A DNA stretch of 64,000 nucleotides from the NCBI GenBank assembly GCA_002633005.1, contig NMRA01000325.1, positions 227,290 to 291,289 on the forward strand, written 5' to 3'. Each line of letters opens with the position of its first letter. Positions within the stretch are counted from its first letter, which is position 1. Below, one piece after another: positions 10,174 through 21,506 of the stretch. The position numbers and the translations under genes were made by a program. The DNA comes from Phoronis australis. Lineage: Eukaryota > Phoronida > Phoronidae. The notes beneath the pieces are model-generated. The model did not search any database. It was not told the DNA's origin and worked only from the letters and a program-made list of their open reading frames with translations.

Positions 10174-10680
10174 CAGGGCTTGGAATTTTCCGCGGAAACG
10201 CGGATTTCCGCTTTTTTCAAATGTGCTTTCCGCTTTTTTTATAATATTTCCGCGTAAAAAAAATCAGATTTGATATAAAATTTCCGCGGCAAATTCCTTT
10301 CTTACCGCGGCGTTGCAGATGACGTTCACCTCGAAAAGCGGAAGTTGCTCTTTATGTTCGGAGGAACGTAAATTGTCAACATTGCCGGGGCATCTGGGAT
10401 AGCGTGGTGTGATTTTCAATGGCGTCTCGTGTTATTGTTAAGCGCGTTGACAAATACTACCGCTCTGCAGCCAAAAATGTGTGGGTTGGGAGTAGACGGG
10501 CGAGCTAAAAGGACGCAGACGCATGCTACTGATGGTGGTAACGTTTTTTTTTTAGTCCACCCGATTTTTGTCGGGGAAAGGTTCACATTGACCAGTTCTA
10601 GGCTGGTTATCGGGCGATGATTTGGGCCGTAAAAGTTTCAAAGTTTCCGCGTTTTTTGTTATTGGTCATTCCAAGCCCTG
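10174..10680 (+). mobile_element. hAT-like MITE family A, copy 1 (6-bp TSD TAACTA)
   Basis: 507 bp bounded by perfect 12-bp inverted repeats CAGGGCTTGGAA and TTCCAAGCCCTG, flanked by TAACTA at 10168-10173 and 10681-10686. The inside is rich in TTTCCGCGG-type motifs. No transposase is encoded. Confidence 0.9.
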
Positions 10681-11056
10681 TAACTACCCGTACATGGACA
10701 CTTAATCTTTGAAATTGAAGAACCCGCACCCGAAGTTCAAAAGATTTGCCGAAACCCCAATGCTAGTTGCCGACGCGGAAGTTAAAGCGGCACTCGATGT
10801 ATTCGACGGAACAGGCAATTTGAAATAGCTGAGAACGTACACTTCGAAAAAAAATGATACCCGCCAAAATTCTAGCGCTGACCTGCCGTACAAATGCCAG
10901 TCAATGTCGTTGAACATGCAAACCAGATAAAACTTAGCGCAAACTTCCTTAATTTGTTTGCATAGTTCCGTTGCAACTCGAACGAAAGAATGAAAAAATA
11001 TCCAAAACATCCGCACGGCCGAACGACTTATATTGATGCGCGAGAATTCAGTGCAA

Positions 11057-11429
11057 AATTTACGAGAAAAAATGTGGTGTGTAATGTTGGTTACGTATTC
11101 AGTGACTAACTTAGCATGAAAGTAAATGCCTCGAAATAGTTCAACTTTTGTGGAACTCCATTATTATTGGGCGATTCGAGTTAAACCTCTAAGTGTGGCA
11201 CTACGTGCCATATATGGAAAAAGTAGGTCAGCCAGTCATGTGCACAGCACCTGTTACTTCGGCCGTGAACCATGCCGGGGGATTTGGCTCTTAAACTTCG
11301 GGAGAAAAGAATAGTTCTTTTTAAGAATAAATTTCTTATAGCGTACTATGAAAGACTGTGATTGACTTTTGGCCTGGTAAGTTTCAATTCAACAAAGCGT
11401 CCACTTATAATGCACTGCAGAAGATGTTA
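11057..11429 (+). repeat. Interspersed repeat, also at 48789-49165
   Basis: The segment aligns by eye with 48789-49165 in the same orientation. Shared stretches include GAGAAAAAAT, TAATGTTGGTTxCxTATTCAGT, TATGGAAAAA-TAGGTCAGCCA, and a CTGCAGAAGATG-like end. Divergence is substantial and no domain is recognised. Confidence 0.6.
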
Positions 11430-11940
11430 ACAACTACGATGTCCCCGGCGACCACGTAGCCAAACGACGTGAAATTTACGAGCGCTAGGAAAAACGTTTA
11501 AAACGTAAAAATATGAATGCCAAATTCAAACACGGAGTTTCGACGTTTTTTTTGGTCACGATCCTTTACAAAGCCAAGTCCGGGTATTCACGTGCGAGTG
11601 CACATGCGCCGTCACTCCTATTTTCCAGCGGAGATTTCCGTCCATGTTGAGCACTGGTGATAGTGAGTTGTGAATTTGTTGAGGATATGGTCTTGTTGTT
11701 GTAGACTCGTGAATTGCAGTAGTGTGCGATGCAATGAAACGTGGACATGTACTCTAGGATGTATTTCTTCATGTCCTTTCGAATGGAACTTCACTGTCTT
11801 CTCATAATTTTAAATGGTTTCTCAGCTGCATTAAAGTACTGGGTAGTACACTTCTCTTTTGAGAGCTTCAAGATAAATTGAGTCTTGTACTCATACTGTG
11901 GATTATCTGTCTAGCATGCAGCTCTAAACAGATTATCTTA

Positions 11941-12704
11941 GGGCTGTTCCAGCAAAATCTGTATGGGAGGGGGGGGAAGGCACTTTCATTTTGTACCCAC
12001 CGCCTATATTTTTCATTTATTTCTCCAACCCATGACCCATAATTTTTTAATTATTTTTAATAGGTTAAAATATAAAATCCAACACTTGCAAACAAATTGC
12101 CTGCAGGAGGACCTGTTAAGAACTTAGATGATTGACAGACAAGAACTAGTTGTGTTGTCCAATATTGTCAAAAACTTATTAAAGTAGCCTGTGAGCAATA
12201 CTTTTGGAAGCCACCAGGTGTCTCTGTTCACCATGTGTCTATAATTTCAATGAACATTTTTTCAATTATAAGGATCTATGAATCTCAAACTGACTCCACG
12301 AAATCTTTTATACTTCTATGTCAAGTAAATATTGGAACTTGTTTATCTTACTCTTCATACTTTTTATTTAAAAATCATCAATTTTCTTATATGTGTTAAC
12401 ACCAGTTTAGTGTTGCAAAACTTCAATTCAATAGGACTGCAGACAAACAAGTGGCTCAAATCAAGTTGCCCATGACTTGATTAATGGCTTAGCTAACATA
12501 TTTCACTCTGTTCACTGGCAACATGGGCTGAAGTAACCAACCTGTCAACATTAACAGGTCAAAAAATACCACCCATTTTTAATGCATCACTTCCTGAAGG
12601 AACGACCACCCATAATTTGAGTTTTTTTCTGAAGACCACCACCCATGAATTTTTATTTCTACTGCCGTCCCCCCCCTCCCACACGGATTTTACTGGAACA
12701 GCCC
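11941..12704 (+). mobile_element. Harbinger-like MITE family B, copy 1 (TSD TTA)
   Basis: 764 bp with termini GGGCTGTTCCAGCAAAATCT and its near-complement ending CTGGAACAGCCC, flanked by TTA (11938-11940, 12705-12707). A 3-bp TTA or TCA duplication with GGG-starting ends fits the PIF/Harbinger group. It is nonautonomous. A G-run just inside the left end and a C-run inside the right are shared by all copies. Confidence 0.8.
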
Positions 12705-13087
12705 TTACTAAAAAGATTTACAGATCTTGATTTTTGCAGTCTAGTGACAATATACACACATCCTGAATGGAACAAACCTAATTTTTGTTTCGTTTCCCCA
12801 TGTGCCGTCCTTTGAACAAGAAAAAGACATGCAAACAGTGTGCTAAATAAAATGCAAGGAAATGACCTTTTTTATGTAACAATTTTTCCTCAGCGGGTGG
12901 GGGGAATCCCCCCTCCCCAAACCTCCCCCATCAGCGCTGCGCGCCTCAGATTTGCGCTTTGCACGACTTGTCAGTCTCACGAATTTGGACCCCCAATTTT
13001 CAAATCCTAGATGAGTCTCTGGTAAACAGTTTTGTAATTATTAGCCTTACAGCCACCAATTTTGTCTTTCTGCTGGAATTTGTGTCA
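12705..13087. other. Spacer between two family B MITEs
   Basis: 383 bp with no gene. It has a C- and G-rich stretch near 12893-12950 that may be a fragment of another repeat. Confidence 0.5.
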
Positions 13088-13864
13088 GGGCTGTTCCAGC
13101 AATATCTGTATAGGAGGGGGGAGGCACTTTTATTTCGTACCCACTGCCCATATTTTTCATTTATTTCTCCAACCCATGACCCATAATTTCTTTAATTATT
13201 TTTAATAGGTTAAAATATAAAATCCAACACTTGCAAACAAATTGCCTCCAGGAGGACCTGTTAAGAACTTAGATGATTGACAGACAAGAACTAGTTGTCT
13301 TGTTCAATATTGTCAAAAACTAAAGTAGCCTGTGAGCAATACTTTTGGCAGCCACCAGGTGCCTCTGTTCACCATGTGTCTATAACTTCAGTTAACATTT
13401 TTTCAATTATAAGGATCTATGAATCTCAAACTGTCTCCACGAACTCTTTTACACTTCTATGTCAAGTGAATATTGGAACTTGTTTATCTTACTCCTCATA
13501 CTTTTTATTTAAAAATCATCAATTTTCTTGTATGTGTTAACACCAGTTAAGTGTTGCATAACTTTTCAATTCAATAGGACTGCAGACAAAAAGTTGGGTC
13601 AAGTCAAGTTGCCCATGACTTGATTAATGGCTTAATGAACATATTGCACTCTGTTCACTGGCAATATGGGCCTTTTTGTATTGATGGCTAAAGTAACCAA
13701 CCTGTCAACATTAACAGGTCAAAAAATACCACCCATTTTTGATGCATCACTTCTTACAGGAACGACTATCCACAATTTGAGTTTTTTTCTGAAGACCACC
13801 ACCCATGAATTTTTATTTCTACTGCCGCCCCCCCCCTCCCACACGGATTTTACTGGAACAACCC
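13088..13864 (+). mobile_element. Harbinger-like MITE family B, copy 2 (TSD TCA)
   Basis: 777 bp starting GGGCTGTTCCAGCAATATCT and ending CTGGAACAACCC, flanked by TCA on both sides (13085-13087, 13865-13867). It is in the same orientation as copy 1 and closely similar over its whole length. An 81-codon open frame at 13295-13540 is also present in inverted copy 3, but it resembles no transposase. Confidence 0.85.
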
Positions 13865-13867
13865 TCA

Positions 13868-14689
13868 CAGTATAGGAGGAATATGTGGTTACTCAATTTT
13901 TTTGGGCACTATTCGGATGATGTGGTCCCACTTTAAACCACTATAACTTCTTTAATATTTAACCTAGAATCATGATGTTAGTATCCACATGTTCACAAGG
14001 CGTATAAAAAATTGTCTTTATTGATAGTTTTGCCATACCTATACTCAATTTTTAATTAATTGACTTTGAAGTAGTTAGAGTTTATGCTGACTTCATCACT
14101 AGTCGGTTACCCGTACAGTGACGTCATCAAGTTGCCTGACACCTACCGGCGATTGTGTGTATCCATTTATAGGGTGAGGAAACGATGCTTCACAATGTCA
14201 AGAGGCACAGAAGCAAAATCCGCATTTGGCAATTACATCGCCCTGGATGCTGCAGGCATACAGGAGCGATAGTATATCCCACAAAAAGTTACGAATTTCA
14301 AAATACAGGAAAAAAATCCAAGAAAACATGCATATATGCTATCGGAGTTATAATTAACACATACCATAAGTCTGGAGACGATTCAGTCAAGATAATTTGA
14401 ACAAATCGATGAAAATCTGTTGCGATTTGCTCGAGTTTCTCTTAAGGTAGGTGTATACACTGGTCAAATCTCCAGGTTCCTAACTAAAATGAGTAAAAAG
14501 GGAGTTTTAACTAGTTAGACATGACTGAAAGTGACAAAAATCGGAAAAAAGTTATATTGTAGTTCGTTTTTTTAGAAAATCGTATTTTTATGTTTCAAAA
14601 AATCCAATATTACCTGGATTTTTTTCTTCAAAATGCACAGGGATTATCATCAACTGTTTCCTTACGCAATATTCTACTTATACATACCA
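13868..14689. other. Intron 1 segment, nothing recognised
   Basis: AT-rich sequence with short unsupported open frames. The TSD ATACCA at its right end belongs to the next MITE. Confidence 0.5.
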
Positions 14690-15110
14690 CAAGGCTTGAA
14701 ATTTTCCGCGGAAACACGGATTTCCGCTTTTTCAAATGTTCTGTCCGCGCATTTTATTATATTTCCGCGTAAAAAAATCGGATTTGATATAAAATTTCCG
14801 TGGCAAATTCCTTTCCTACTGCGGCATTGCAGACGATGTTCACGTCGAAAAGCGGAAGTTGCTCTTTATGTTTCTGAGGAATGTAAATTGTCAACATTGC
14901 CGGGGCATCTGGGATAGCGTGGTGGGATTTTCAATGGCGTCTCGTGTGATTGTAAACTGCGATGACAAATACTACGGATTTGCAGCCAAAAATGTTTGGG
15001 TTGGGAGTGGACGGACGAGCTAAAAGGACGCAGACGCATGCTACTGGTGGTGGTAACGTTTATTTTTTTTTAGTTTCCTTGTTTTTTGTCATTGGTCATT
15101 CCAAGCCCTG
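14690..15110 (+). mobile_element. hAT-like MITE family A, copy 2 (6-bp TSD ATACCA)
   Basis: 421 bp; the left end CAAGGCTTGAAA is a two-base variant of the family terminus and the right end is TTCCAAGCCCTG. ATACCA flanks it at 14684-14689 and 15111-15116. It is about 85 bp shorter than copies 1 and 3, lacking part of the right half. Confidence 0.9.
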
Positions 15111-15116
15111 ATACCA

Positions 15117-15612
15117 AATATATGTACAAAATCATGATCTTGCTTTTGTGGCTTTTTTTGCGTGTGAGTTGGGGCAAGCACGCCACTTTCTGTCATTTGG
15201 TCACTTTCCGTCTAATAACTACAAATCTGGTCCATATATCAAAAAACCCTGTCACGCGATTTTGATTCAGTCCTAGAGGATTTCAAATTTGCAAATTTCG
15301 TCAAAATTGACCCACGTGTTGTGGAAAAATAGGCCCGAGAATCTTGTCACTAACGTGAAATCACGAGCCGAGAAAAACGACTTTGAAATTAAGCGGGCTT
15401 CGATTGCTACTTGAGGTCAAAATTTGGGCGGAATGCGCGGTCATTCTGTTCCAATTTTTGTTGATGTACTAGAAATAAAGCTGATATTTACTTCATGTTT
15501 AGAAAATGTGACATACCTGTTTTTTTATAGCGTAATTTTAATAATTTTTGCGAACTTGTGGAGCATAAAAGACGACCAAAACAAATATGGCTGTCACGTT
15601 GGCGGAGCTTAG
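15117..15612. other. Intron 1 segment, nothing recognised
   Basis: No domain, tandem repeat or inverted terminus was recognised in this stretch. Confidence 0.45.
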
Positions 15613-15853
15613 TGTTGATCTATTGTCTGCTGTACTGATGTGCCGACCACACATTAAAAGCATGTGTTGATTGTTTATGCGACTCATCTGAACTCTCCAC
15701 TCAGAGTGGTAAAAGACTCTCTAACTGTATTGCATAGACCTATTTGTTAGTATTCCAATATTTTATGTAGTTACCATCTCTTCATCAACCAATATATGTG
15801 TTATATCAAATCGCCGCGTTACTGTCTACATAACAATATTGGCGACGAGGATA
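15613..15853 (+). mobile_element. Ty3/gypsy-type LTR with primer-binding region
   Basis: A candidate LTR runs from TGTTGATC (15613) to ACATAACA (15835), 223 bp with TG...CA ends. ATATTGGCGACGAGGATAA follows directly (15836-15854). The TTGGCGACGAGGA motif just after the LTR is a familiar primer-binding-site region in gypsy-group retrotransposons of invertebrates. No gag or pol follows, so this is a 5' fragment of a truncated copy. Confidence 0.6.
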
Positions 15854-16534
15854 AATAACTACTTTCATCGTAATGGTTCACACTTTCACGTGCCTGTACC
15901 GCAAACATTTTGACGGAATGGACTTTGGAAATGGTACTTTCAGCACAAATAGCGTCGCTTGGGTGAGATTCTCAAGTTACCAAAGTTTCTTATATTGCTT
16001 TCCACTAAAATCGTATAATATGAGTTTTAATTCAGGGATACGTTTTCAGGGCTCAACACTAACTTTTTGAGCCACTTGCCCTTCGGGCAAGTAGTTGAAA
16101 TTTTTACTTGCCCGAACAACAAACTCACTTGCCCCAAGTACAATCTCAAACAGCACCATGCATGTGCACACCTAGGTAATGAGTTACCATAGGGCTGTCT
16201 GTGCTGAGCCTCAGTCTAGTGGTGTGTAGGCGATATACTTGAGTTGCTATTTTTTAACGATTCTTCTTCTAACCATGCAGTTTTTGTCTCTTGTTTTTCA
16301 ACTTTGTCTCAGTCCCTATTGCCTGTCAGTTGTAAGTTGTATTGTGTACTATAATCCAGATATTTCATGCACTGTGCTAAAATAGCCCCAAGGCCATGGA
16401 AATGCTGCATATTTTACTGCTATATAATACCCAGCATCTGCTGGAGAGGCAGCACTAACAGAGGCTGAGAAAATAAACTGCAATAAGACGGTGAAATTTC
16501 CCATTATTTTATTTCTTCACTTAGTGTGAAAACA

Positions 16535-16922
16535 NNNNNNNNNNNNNNNNNNNNNNNNNNNNNNNNNNNNNNNNNNNNNNNNNNNNNNNNNNNNNNNNNN
16601 NNNNNNNNNNNNNNNNNNNNNNNNNNNNNNNNNNNNNNNNNNNNNNNNNNNNNNNNNNNNNNNNNNNNNNNNNNNNNNNNNNNNNNNNNNNNNNNNNNNN
16701 NNNNNNNNNNNNNNNNNNNNNNNNNNNNNNNNNNNNNNNNNNNNNNNNNNNNNNNNNNNNNNNNNNNNNNNNNNNNNNNNNNNNNNNNNNNNNNNNNNNN
16801 NNNNNNNNNNNNNNNNNNNNNNNNNNNNNNNNNNNNNNNNNNNNNNNNNNNNNNNNNNNNNNNNNNNNNNNNNNNNNNNNNNNNNNNNNNNNNNNNNNNN
16901 NNNNNNNNNNNNNNNNNNNNNN
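16535..16922. other. Assembly gap (388 N)
   Basis: Unknown sequence inside the hAT-like element. Frames reported across it have no meaning. Confidence 0.99.
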
Positions 16923-17063
16923 TAGTCTACCTGCAATACACAATCTCTATCTCGGATATGCTACAGTCAGTTGCACCATCAAATAGAATAGCAATGTAGT
17001 CAGCATTTGCCACCGATTCCTTGATAGGATCTCTAATTGCATCAGCTATGTAAGTGGAAAACC
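16923..17063 (-). CDS. hAT-like transposase, exon 3, cut by assembly gap
   Basis: The acceptor TTTAG precedes 17063 and the frame joins exon 2 through a split Arg codon. It encodes FSTYIADAIRDPIKES, then YIAILFDGATDCSISEIEIVY. In this family that block carries the first catalytic Asp of the RNase-H-like fold (the Asp of FDGATD). The exon runs to within a few bases of the 388-N gap. The second and third catalytic residues and the dimerisation region cannot be seen. Confidence 0.75.
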
Positions 17064-17369
17064 TAAAATATAAAGACAGAACAAATCACATCACTATTGT
17101 TCACAAAACGTTAGTTTAAGTACACATATTATTACCAAGTGAGTACTGCATGTACACATTTTTAAATAACACCAAATTTCATGTACAGTCCAACTCTTTT
17201 TAATACACTAAGAAAGATTAATTAGTCGCTAAATGGTCTTACCGAACACTTGCACTGTTTGGTGTGAACGAATTTGGCCAATATCTGAACAGTAACCTAT
17301 TCTTTATGAGGTACAGTAATCAAACTTGTTAATTATTTAAGTTGTACAAAACACATTTAGATAGCTTAC

Positions 17370-17666
17370 CGTGCACAAGCCATATCTGACTGGTACGATG
17401 CAACCTTGTTAATATCAGACCCATTTTTGACTTGTAGATTAAGAAGTTTCGGGTATGATGTGAACGGCATTTCATTGCTCAGTACGAAATATGCAGTGTT
17501 GAACAGCTTCTTTAGTACTTCTTTATTTCTTTCACTGATTTTATCAGCAATGGCATCCAAAGGACCCAGACAATCATTACCAGTTGCTCTGTTGTCAGCA
17601 ACCTTGGCAGCACGTTCGCAATCCTTATGCTTTACCGACTCAAAATGACTTTGAATATTTGACAGT
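17370..17666 (-). CDS. hAT-like transposase, exon 2
   Basis: The acceptor TTGTAG precedes 17666 and a GTAAGC donor follows 17370; the frame joins exon 1 through a split Arg codon. The product reads NIQSHFESVKHKDCERA (the His-x(n)-His/Cys half of the zinc finger), an Ile/Lys-rich linker, then AYFVLSNEMPFTSYPKLLNL. The last block is highly typical of ZNF862-like hAT proteins, where a Phe-x-Leu-x-Asn-Glu-x-Pro-Phe segment precedes the catalytic domain. Confidence 0.8.
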
Positions 17667-18199
17667 CTACAATAGAAACATTTATATATAAGGTGTGTCA
17701 AAACACTAGAAAGACGAATTAGCAGAGTAACTATGCTATCTGAACCATTGTCTCACGTTCACAAGCGCCGAAATAAGCTAGGACACGAACCTTAGACACA
17801 TCTGTGTATTTATTAATTTTTACGCCATCATGCATTAAACTAGTCTGGATTTGTTTTGTTGTCTAACCCTAATTTAAATTTGCAATCCGTAAAAATCTTG
17901 CACAGTTTTGGTCATCGGTAGCTTATATTAGTTTAAAATCAAATTTTAACATATAATAATGCCACATATACTTTTATTTTCAATAAATAATTACATGTTT
18001 GAAAATAAATAGACCGCGAAAAAGTCACCCTTCACCGCGACAATCCTGAAGACCTTATTCCTCTTGGAGTCGCCACCGGGAGCCGGGAATTCATAAGTTT
18101 CCTTTGGAATTACCCCAGAATAAATACCCAGCCTTTAAAGCTGCTGTGTAGTGTTGGAAATATGTGGTCAATCATTCCCTTTTTAGCTTTTGCGCTTAC

Positions 18200-18435
18200 C
18201 TGTACGACTTGCATCCGTCGACGAACGTGGTATTTCCAGCTGTAGTGGGAAAGCGCCGACAAAAATCACAAGTCATACCTCGTTCGCTATCACGAAGGCC
18301 AGGAAACCTATTTTGCCACGATGGAATCCACCCCCGAACTCTTTTTGTTTCATATAGTTGCTTTGATGAGTCATCCTGGGATCGCTTTTTAGAAACTAAA
18401 CCAAGGAAGCCGTCCAGGCTGCCTTGTTTGGACAT
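18200..18435 (-). CDS. hAT-like transposase, exon 1 (BED/TTF-type zinc finger start)
   Basis: Starts with ATG at 18435 and ends with a GTAAGC donor at 18199. It encodes MSKQGSLDGFLG, then a basic stretch, WIPSWQNRFPGLRD and CDFCRRF. The pattern of a Trp-rich segment followed by Cys-x-x-Cys is that of the N-terminal zinc finger in ZNF862, KIAA1586 and C17orf113-like proteins, which derive from hAT transposases. Exon 2 supplies the remaining His and Cys ligands. Confidence 0.75.
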
Positions 18436-18835
18436 TTTGCCAGAGTGCAGACGATCGTAGTATCACGTGACAACTTATTCAGAAACTGCATAGCTAGTTC
18501 AGAGAATCGAAAGGATTTGACCGCGGGCGTCATCTGTGCACGCAGAATCACACTAGTTCTATTTTCCTTACGGTGCTCATTCGAAGACAGGAGATTCTTT
18601 GACGGCCACCGGGGTTTTTCGACGGTATTTAGGTTTGTGTCGGGGTTCTTTATTTTGGAGCGACTGTCGAACAGACAATCTTAGGATCTACTTGCCTTGC
18701 GGCCAGCTTTTTTAACTTGCCCTTCGGGCAGGTAATTCTCAAATTCCACTTGCCCGACGCAAAATCTACATGTACACGGGCAATCGGGCAACCGTTAGTG
18801 TTGAGCCCTGGTTTTAATCTATGCACAAGAACAAT

Positions 18836-19339
18836 CAAGGCTTGGAATTTTCTACGGAAACGCAGATTTCCACTTTTTTCAAATGTTCTGTCCGCGCATT
18901 TTATTATGTTTCTGTGTAACAAAATCGGATTTGATATAAAATTTCCGCGTCAAATTCCTTTCTTACCGCGGCGTTGCCAACGACGTTCACCTCGAAAAGC
19001 GGAAGTTGCTCTTTATGTTTCGGAGGAACGTAAATTGTCAACATTGCCGGGGCATCTGGGATAGCGTGATGGGATTTTCAATGGCGTCTCGTGTGATTGT
19101 AAACCGCGGTGACGAATACTGCAGCCAAAAATGTGTGACGGTGGGAGTGGACGGACGAGCTAAAAAGACGCAGATGCATGGTACTGATGGTGGTAACGTT
19201 TTTTTTTTTTATTTAGTCTTTAGTCCTCTCGATTTTTGTCGGCGTAAGGTCCATATCGACTACTTCAAGGCTGGGTAGCGCGCATGTTTTGGGTCGTAAA
19301 AGTTTCCACGTTTTTTGTCATTGGTCATTCCAAGCCCTG
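18836..19339 (+). mobile_element. hAT-like MITE family A, copy 3 (6-bp TSD AACAAT)
   Basis: 504 bp from CAAGGCTTGGAA to TTCCAAGCCCTG, flanked by AACAAT at 18830-18835 and 19340-19345. It starts only 25 bp after the end of the 2.76-kb hAT-like element and shares its CAGGGCT-type terminus. Confidence 0.9.
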
Positions 19340-19345
19340 AACAAT

Positions 19346-20256
19346 TTTATTATGTTGAACACTAGGTCATTTATCTAATTCTTTGGGTTACGGCCAGCGG
19401 CAAGTTAAAAAATCCCCTGAGTTTGGCAGCCTAGTTTCTCCATGGCACGTTCCTAGCACAGATCAGCACAGTTTATCTCCAAAAACTCTACCCTGACGGC
19501 ATGTAGTTGTCTCGCGCGCGGCGTGTCTTCACAGCGCGTGCATGCACTCTCATCAAATCGTGCAACACCACCCACGTCGACGCTCAGCGTTGTCTCGCAA
19601 GCCACCTCGCCTTTCCGACTTCTTTTGCACACGCACAGTTTCTGCACTGACTCCTCAAGCTGAGTGCAGTGATGGGTTCGGTAGAACTTGGCGTACTCAA
19701 CTTAATTTTTTTGCAAATGGACAAACGGGCTCAGGTTCGGAACAGGAGCTAGTTCACCATTTCACCACCAACTTTCACATGGTCAAAAATAGAATTATTT
19801 TATTTTTGGCCTTGCTACAACATCAATATCAGCTGGCAGGTACAGCACTCTCGATTGCCCGGTTACGCAATGTCTGTTGACAGTGTTAGATTACAGCTAG
19901 TGTCCTGGTATAAGCTCCGCCCCACTTGTCAGTCACTGAGCTGGTGAGCACTCAAGCCATATGACTTACTGAAGCGTGGTCAAATATAATTAAAAAAAAC
20001 AACTTTGGATTTTCAGAATGGTTTTATTTTTCTTCAGTATACTGTGCATGAGGAATTGAAGATTAGGATGATATAAAAATGTAAAAAACTGTCAAAATTA
20101 ATTCTTTTTTGTGTATCCACCTATCTTAACAGGTGCCATTTTGAGGAAGTTACTTGAAATCACGTGTGTTGACGAATAAAAAGTCTAAGGAACACAAATC
20201 TTACAAATTTCACCTCATGCCTTCCCATGCTATTTTGCAAGTGTCACGCGCCAGCG
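19346..20256. other. Intron 1 segment, nothing recognised
   Basis: No recognised repeat terminus or domain. A GC-richer patch at 19490-19640 gives short frames on both strands, with no support as an exon. Confidence 0.4.
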
Positions 20257-20640
20257 CAGGGCTCGACATTAACTTTTATCTTAACTTGTCCAGTCGGACA
20301 AGTAGAAATGAAATTTACTTGTCCTGTCCTATAAGACGCTTTTCCAAAGGTAATTAAACTCAAATTATACTTTCCAAACATGTATGAATGTCACACATTA
20401 TACCTGTCAGCACAAGCTCAATAAACATGCAGTATTTGGATTTCACCAGTGAACACGCTATAAGTTTAGCCTGGCTTTTCAATTCAGTTATATGTTTTTC
20501 ATAAGCTGCTGAGTGAGCCGTCGACCGTTTGTGACTTTTCAAAGAGTCGATCCTGAACACATCTGACCAAGACGCAAGAGATAAACTTTTCGTCGGCGCA
20601 TTTTATTTCTGGTCGCTATCATACCATAACCAGTCAAACA
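20257..20640 (-). pseudogene. Truncated hAT-like element: terminus plus zinc-finger fragment
   Basis: CAGGGCTCGACATTAAC at 20257-20273 differs at two positions from the terminus of the 16047 element, and a CTTGTCC-GGACAAG palindrome follows, as in that element. On the minus strand 20360-20620 reads ASWSDVFRIDSLKSHKRSTA then HSAA, the second half of a BED/TTF-like finger. The zinc finger sits right next to the terminus, whereas in the larger element it lies at the far end, so most of the inside is deleted. No right terminus was found. Confidence 0.6.
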
Positions 20641-21461
20641 GTCAAAATCTTCTATTTCGGAAGGAATTCCCATTTTCGTTTATTGGTTTCATACTGTTGC
20701 TTGGTGGTTTCACGCCCTTTGGTTAGGTTACCAGTTGCAAAATAAGAGCTCCTTGACTTGAAACCATACGCAAACTAAGTACCTATTTCGATATTGCAAC
20801 TAAAGCCACCGGCGCAGACAACATTTCCACACATGTCGTAAGACAGTCGAATGTCGTAAAGTTTTATTAACACGTGCTAGCGAGTTATCGCTACTACACG
20901 TGAGTCCTATACGTAAGTCAAAAATTGTAACGATCAAGTGTAATAATGTGTTGACGAGCAAATGGTTGAAGTTTGACTTTGCGTACCCGTCCGCGTTCCC
21001 GCCCAGGGCGCTTAAATTGGGAATCTGAAAAACAGTGCGTGTGCGGTAAGCCCAGCATGGGCTGTAAAAGTCCAAAATTTTTGCTTACTGCACAGAGGAC
21101 CGATTTTACCCTGACGGAGTTACACTGACGTCAAACTTCAAGCAATTGAAGAAGTTATGGTGGTTTAAAGTGGAACCGCTTCATGCGATTAGTGCTGTTT
21201 TTGTTTGTTGGATAAGATTGCCAATAGCTGAAAAAAGATTGGTTAAAATTTATGTTGTTTTGTTAACAATTTACGTGGGCATGCATCAGAACCATCAACA
21301 ATCTACATGGGCATGCATCAGAACCATCTACAAATTTCTCCATGGTTGGTGAAACCCAGTGTGCAAGGTGCAACTTAATAACTAGTAAAGTAGACTTATG
21401 AAAGTTTAAATCTGGCACGTTTTCTGTCTAGTTTATCGAAGACTTGTTGTTTTGCTTGTAG
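20641..21461. other. Intron 1 end segment
   Basis: No gene recognised. A short tandem repeat of an ATGGGCATGCATCAGAACCATC-like unit (about 27 bp, two copies) lies at 21275-21335. Confidence 0.45.
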
Positions 21462-21506
21462 GAAATGAGACGGAGGAGAACAGAAGTAACAGTGGAACTT
21501 AGAAAG
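21462..21506 (+). CDS. KPNA3/4: Importin alpha, coding exon 2
   Basis: The acceptor TTGTAG precedes 21462 and a GTGAGG donor follows. Fifteen codons (residues 23-37), EMRRRRTEVTVELRK, form the central basic block of the IBB domain that contacts importin beta. Confidence 0.93.

Larger units (their letters stand above)
16047..18810 (-). mobile_element. hAT-like DNA transposon with ZNF862-like transposase
   Basis: The ends are perfect 17-bp inverted repeats: CAGGGCTCAACACTAAC at 16047-16063 and its complement at 18794-18810. GTTTT flanks both sides (16042-16046, 18811-18815). Just inside both ends are CTTGCCCTTCGGGCAAG-type palindromes. Three minus-strand exons of a transposase-like gene lie inside. 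A 388-N gap (16535-16922) removes the rest of the coding region; the sequence between gap and left end shows no coding. The CAGGG termini and the transposase type both indicate the hAT superfamily, although only 5 bp of target duplication are visible. Confidence 0.85.

Noticed and set aside
13295-13540. 81-codon frame conserved between two Harbinger-like MITE copies
   Set aside because: Conservation is explained by nucleotide similarity of the MITE copies; copy 1 does not keep the frame and no transposase motif is present.
16517-16999. Open frames across the 388-N gap
   Set aside because: They consist almost entirely of unknown residues and have no meaning.
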